Of a DNA stretch of 64,000 nucleotides, positions 60,201 through 64,000 are shown in pieces; the stretch's first letter is position 1; every line of letters starts with the position of its first letter. The stretch covers positions 558,001 to 622,000 of the forward strand of contig CAKKTE020000288.1 in NCBI GenBank assembly GCA_920105625.2. The letters are read 5' to 3'. The position numbers and the translations under genes are program-made. The notes under the pieces are model-generated. The model did not search any database and had not been told where the DNA came from. It saw only the letters and a list, made by a program, of their open reading frames with translations. The DNA is from Clusia tigrina (taxonomy: Eukaryota > Arthropoda > Insecta > Diptera > Clusiidae).

Positions 60201-62449
60201 GAGTACTTTACTGTTACAAAATTTCAAGGTTTTATGACGCTCCAGTAAAAAGTTACAAGCATTTGTATGTTGCAAACTTTGCTAGGTGTAGGACATACCG
60301 TATAGAAGTTAGGGCCATTTGAAGTTTTATCAGTGTTTGATTTGGGACTCAAAGGTAGCATAGCTTTAAGCGATTGCTTAAATTGACAAGAGGCTCGAGT
60401 GCTTTATTGTTACAAAATTTCAAGGTTTTATGACGCTCCAGTAAAAAGTTGCAAGCATTTGTATGTTGCATACTTTGATAGCTGTAGGACGTACCATATA
60501 AAAGTCAGGGCCATTTGAAGCTTTATCAGTGTTTGATTTGGGACTCAAGGGTAGCATAGCTTTGAGCGATAGCTTAAATTGACAAGAGGCTCGGGTACTT
60601 TATTGTTACAAAATTTCAAGGTTTTATGACGCTCTAGTAAAAAGTTAGAAGCATTTGTATGTTGCAAACTTTGATAGGTGTAGGACGTACCGTATAGTAG
60701 TTAGGGCCATTTGAAGTTTTATCAGTGTTTGATATGGGACTCAAAGGTAGCATAGCTTTAAGCGATTGCTTAAATTGACAAGAGGCTCGAGCACTTTATT
60801 GTTACAAAATTTCAAGGTTTTATGACGCTCCAGTAAAAAGTTACAAGCATTTGTATGTTGCAAACTTTCATAGGTATAGGACGCACCGTATAGAAGTTAG
60901 GGCCATTTGAAGTTTTATCAGTGTTAGATTTGGGACTCAAGGGTAGCATAGCTTTGAGCGATAACTTAAATTGACAAGAGGCTCGAGTACTTTATTGTTA
61001 CTAAATTTCAAGGTTTTATGACGCTCCAGTAAAAAGTTTCAAGCATTTGTATGTTGCAAACTTTGAGAAGTGTAGGACGTAACGTATAGAAGTTAGGGCC
61101 ATTTGAAATTTTATTAGTCTTTGATTTGGGACTGAAGGGTAGCATAGCTTTGAGCGATGGCTTAAATTGACAAGAGGCTCGAGTACTTTATTGTTACAAA
61201 ATTGCAAGGTTTTATGATGCTCCAGTAAAAAGTTACAAGCATTTGTATGCTGCAAACTTTGATAGGTGTAGGACGCACCGTATAGAAGTTAGGGCCATTT
61301 GAAGTTTTATCAGTGTTTGATTTGGGACTCAAGGGTAGCATTGCTTTGAGCGATAGCTTAAATTGACAAGAGGCTCGAGTACTTTATTGTTACAAAATTT
61401 CAAGGTTTTATGACGCTCCAGTAAAAAGTTGCAAGCATTTGTATGTTGCATACTTTGATAGCTGTAGGACGTACCATATAAAAGTCAGGGCCATTTGAAG
61501 CTTTATCAGTGGTTGATTTGGGACTCAAGGGTAGCATAGCTTTGAGCGATAGCTTAAATTGACAAGAGGCTCGGGTACTTTATTGTTACAAAATTTCAAG
61601 GTTTTATGACGCTCTAGTAAAAAGTTAGAAGCATTTGTATGTTGCAAACTTTGATAGGTGTAGGACGCACCGTATAGAAGTTAGGGCCATTTGAAGTTTT
61701 ATCAGTGTTTGATTTGGGACTCAAGGGTAGCATTGCTTTGAGCGATAGCTTAAATTGACAAGAGGCTCGAGTACTTTATTGTTACAAAATTTCAAGGTTT
61801 TATGACGCTCCAGTAAAAAGTTTCAAGCATTTGTATGTTGCAAACTTTGAGAAGTGTAGGACGTAACGTATAGAAGTTAGGGCCATTTGAAATTTTATTA
61901 GTCTTTGATTTGGGACTGAAGGGTAGCATAGCTTTGAGCGATGGCTTAAATTGACAAGAGGCTCGAGTACTTTATTGTTACAAAATTGCAAGGTTTTATG
62001 ATGCTCCAGTAAAAAGTTACAAGCATTTGTATGCTGCAAACTTTGATAGGTGTAGGACGCACCGTATAGAAGTTAGGGCCATTTGAAGTTTTATCAGTGT
62101 TTGATTTGGGACTCAAGGGTAGCATAGCTTTGAGCGATGGCTTAAATTGACAAGAGGCTCGAGTACTTTATTGTTACAAAATTTCAAGGTTTTATGACGC
62201 TCCAGTAAAAAGTTACAAGCATTTGTATGTTGCAAACTTTCATAGGTATAGGACGCACCGTATAAAAGTTAGGGCCATTTGAAGTTTTATCAGTGTTTGA
62301 TTTGGAACTCAAGGGTCGCATAGCTTTGAGCGATAGCTTAAATTGACAAGAGGCTCGGGTACCTTATTGTTACAAAATTTCAAGGTTTCACGACGCTCTA
62401 GTAAAAAGTTACAAGCATTCGTATGTTGCAAACTTTGATAGGTGTAAGA

Positions 62450-64000
62450 CGTACCGTATAGAAGTTAGGGCCATTTGAAGTTTTATCAGTGATTGATTTG
62501 GGACTCAAGGGTAGCATAGCTTTGAGCGATAACTTAAATTGACAAGACGCTCGAGTACTTTATTGTTACAAAATTGCAAGGTTTTATGACGCTCCAGTAA
62601 AAAGTTACAAGCATTTGTATGTTGCAAACTTTGATAGTTGTAGGACGCACCGTATAGAAGTTAGGGCCATTTGAAGTTTTATCAGTGTTTGATTTGGGAC
62701 TCAAGGGTAGCATAGCTTTGAGCGATAGGTTAAATTGACAAGAGGCTCGAGAACTTTATTGTTACAAAATTTCAAGGTTTTATGACGCTCCAGTAAAAAG
62801 TTACAAGCATTTGTATGTTGCACACTTTGATAGCTGTAGGACGTACCGTATAGAAGTCAGGGATATTTGAAGTTTTATCAATGTTTGATTTGGGACTCAA
62901 GGGTAGCATAGCTTTGAGCGATAGCTTAAAGTGACAAGAGCCTTGAGTACTTTATTGTTACAAAATTGCAAGGTTTTATGACGCTCCAGTAAAAAATTAC
63001 AAGCATTTGTATGTTGCAAACTTTGATAATTGTTGGATGTACCGTATAGAAGTTAGGGCCATTTGAAGTTTTATCAGAGTTTTATTTGGGACTCAAGGAT
63101 AGCATAGCTTTCAGCGATAACTTAAATTGACAAGAGGCTCGAGTAGTTTATTGTTACTAAATTTCAAGGATTTATGACGCTCCAGTAAAAAGTTACAAGC
63201 ATTTGTATGTTGCAAACTTTGATAGGTGTAGGACGTACCGTATAGAAGTTATGGCCATTTGAAGTTTTATCAGTGTTTGATTTTGGACTCAAGGGTAGCA
63301 TAGCTTTGAGTTATAGCTTAAATTGACAAGAGGCTCGAGTACTTTATTGTTACAAAATTTCAAGGTTTTATGACGCTCCAGTAAAAAGTTACAAGCTAAA
63401 GGGTAGCATAACTTTAAGCGATAGCTTAAATTGACAAGAGGCTCGAGTACTTTATTGTTACAAGATTTCAAGGTTTTATGACGCTCCAGTAAAAAGTTAC
63501 AAGGATTTGTATGTTGCAAACTTTGATAGCTGTAGGACGTACCGTATAGAAGTTATGGCCATTTGAAGTTTTATCAGTGTTTGATTTGGGACTCAAGGGT
63601 AGCATAGCTTTGAGTTATAGCTTAAATTGACAAGAAGACCGAGTACTTTATTGTTACAAAATTTCAAGGATTTATGACGCTCCAGTAAAAAGTTACAAGC
63701 ATTTGTTTGTTGCAAACTTTGATAGGTGTAGGACGTACCGTATAGAAGTTAGGGCCATTTGAAGTTTTGTCAGTATTTGATTTGGGACTCAAGGGTAGCA
63801 TAGCTTTGAGCGATAGCTTAAATTAACAAGAGGCTCGAGTACTTTATTGTTACAAGATTTCAAGGTTTTATGACGCTCCAGTAAAACGTTACAAGGATTT
63901 GTATGTTGCAAACTTTGATAGGAGTAGGACGTACCGTATAGAAGTTAGGGCCATTTGAAGTTTTATCAGTGGTTGATTTCGGACTCAAGGGTAGCATAGC
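62450..64000 (+). repeat. Divergent monomers at the right end of the window
   Basis: The last eight or so monomers keep the 196-bp period but carry many changes seen nowhere else or rarely: GATAGTTGTAGG, GATAGGTTAAATT, GGGATATTTG, AAAAAATTACAAGC, GATAATTGTTGGATG, TTTCAGCGATAAC, GAGTTATAGC (twice), GAAGACCGAG, ACAAGATTTCAAGG (twice), AAACGTTACAAGG and GATTTCGGACTC. I see no copied blocks longer than about two monomers. Low homogenisation of this kind is typical of the outer parts of arrays, but the true edge is not in view. Confidence 0.75.
63254..63558 (+). repeat. Monomer pair with an 87-bp deletion
   Basis: Anchors CCATTTGAAG at 63,254 and 63,559 are 305 bp apart instead of 392. The junction AAAGTTACAAGC to TAAAGGGTAGC lies near 63,396, so the end of one monomer, the anchor region and GATTTGGGACT of the next are missing. 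I found no other copy of this junction in the window. Confidence 0.9.

Larger units (their letters stand above)
50035..62450 (+). repeat. Large segmental duplication, copy B (~12.4 kb)
   Basis: Partner of 30,780-44,705. Matching marker pairs lie 19,259 bp apart to about 55,110 and 17,744 bp apart afterwards. For example the GTTTCAAGC/GTAACG modules are at 57,292, 58,468, 59,252, 61,016 and 61,800, in the same 1,176, 784, 1,764 and 784 rhythm. Differences I noticed are single bases, such as TACCGCATAG against TACCGTATAG near 53,094/33,835, CATATTTC against CTAAATTTC near 34,145/53,404, and GGGTAGCTTTGC near 58,010. The match ends near 62,449, where GGTGTAAGACGTACC replaces GGTGTAGGACATACC. Confidence 0.85.
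1..64000 (+). repeat. Satellite DNA array, ~196-bp monomer, head to tail
   Basis: The anchor CCATTTGAAG recurs at 11, 207, 405, 601 and onward at 196-bp steps to the end of the window, always on the same strand. The 198-bp step at 207-405 comes from a 2-bp insertion (CAGAGTG for CAGTG). A hand count of the consensus monomer gives 196 bp with 73 G or C, about 37%. No unrelated sequence longer than a few bases interrupts the array, and no monomer is inverted. About 327 monomers fit. The period is close to a nucleosome repeat length, as in many centromeric and heterochromatic satellites of plants and animals; that comparison is general knowledge. Assignment to a centromere is inference, because no flanking DNA or chromatin data are present. 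I do not recognise the family. Confidence 0.98.

Noticed and set aside
30780..62450. The two large copies as long terminal repeats or a transposon flanked by repeats
   Set aside because: The copies and the DNA between them are all the same satellite. There are no terminal dinucleotides, target-site duplications, primer-binding sites or coding domains.
762..63519. Recurring short open reading frames of 61 to 79 codons on both strands, with similar predicted peptides
   Set aside because: They repeat because the DNA repeats. They span monomer borders, their frame rotates every 196 bp, and their lengths change with single substitutions or deletions. There is no sign of coding constraint, and no frame continues beyond about 1.2 monomers.
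1..64000. CRISPR-like regular repeats
   Set aside because: The whole 196-bp unit is repeated, with no short conserved repeat separated by unique spacers and no cas genes.
1..64000. CENP-B box
   Set aside because: I checked the TTCG-containing variants (GTTCGATTTGGGAC and GCATTCGTATGTTGC). Neither has the required A and CGGG at the right spacing, so no match was found.
1..64000. Inverted or palindromic macro-structure within the array
   Set aside because: Every anchor I followed from start to end reads in the same direction; no inversion point was seen.
1..64000. Ribosomal DNA spacer or 5S gene cluster
   Set aside because: No rRNA-like conserved segment occurs in the monomer or between monomers.

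Overview
The whole 64 kb window is one uninterrupted block of satellite DNA. A monomer of about 196 bp (about 37% G+C by hand count of the consensus) repeats head to tail in one orientation from the first base to the last, roughly 327 times. I see no protein-coding gene, RNA gene, transposable element, CRISPR array or unique sequence. Short open frames of 61 to 79 codons recur on both strands, but they are by-products of the repeat. This is eukaryotic heterochromatin of the kind found at centromeres, pericentromeres or subtelomeres. I do not recognise the satellite family and cannot name the organism. A plant or an invertebrate would both fit.

Layout. Monomer variants occur in fixed orders that are themselves copied, giving higher-order repeats (HORs) at several scales. 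(1) 1-10,000: a mosaic with copy offsets of 588, 2,158, 2,939 and 3,529 bp. (2) 10,000-22,100: a mosaic marked by a 56-bp monomer remnant (five copies) and small deletions, with offsets of 2,983, 3,229, 4,017 and 4,850 bp. (3) 22,100-29,800: a more regular domain built on a 9-monomer, 1,764-bp HOR. (4) 29,800-38,200: HORs carrying a 149-bp deleted monomer, with spacings of 1,717, 2,696 and 1,518 bp. (5) 38,200-50,000: HORs whose spacings are exact multiples of 196 bp (784, 1,176, 1,764). (6) 50,000-62,450: a second, nearly identical copy of about 30,780-44,705. (7) 62,450-64,000: monomers with more private mutations and an 87-bp deletion junction, possibly the approach to an array edge or to an older layer.

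How it fits together. The window records satellite growth by repeated unequal exchange or segmental copying: single-monomer deletions arise once, are carried inside 3- to 15-monomer blocks, and those blocks sit inside a duplication of about 12-14 kb. A 1,518-bp difference between the two large copies, together with a shared 3-bp deletion and a shared substitution, lets the order of some events be inferred. The monomer carries a nested dyad, a CpG-centred hypervariable segment that looks like 5-methylcytosine decay, and weak signs of descent from two units of about 98 bp.
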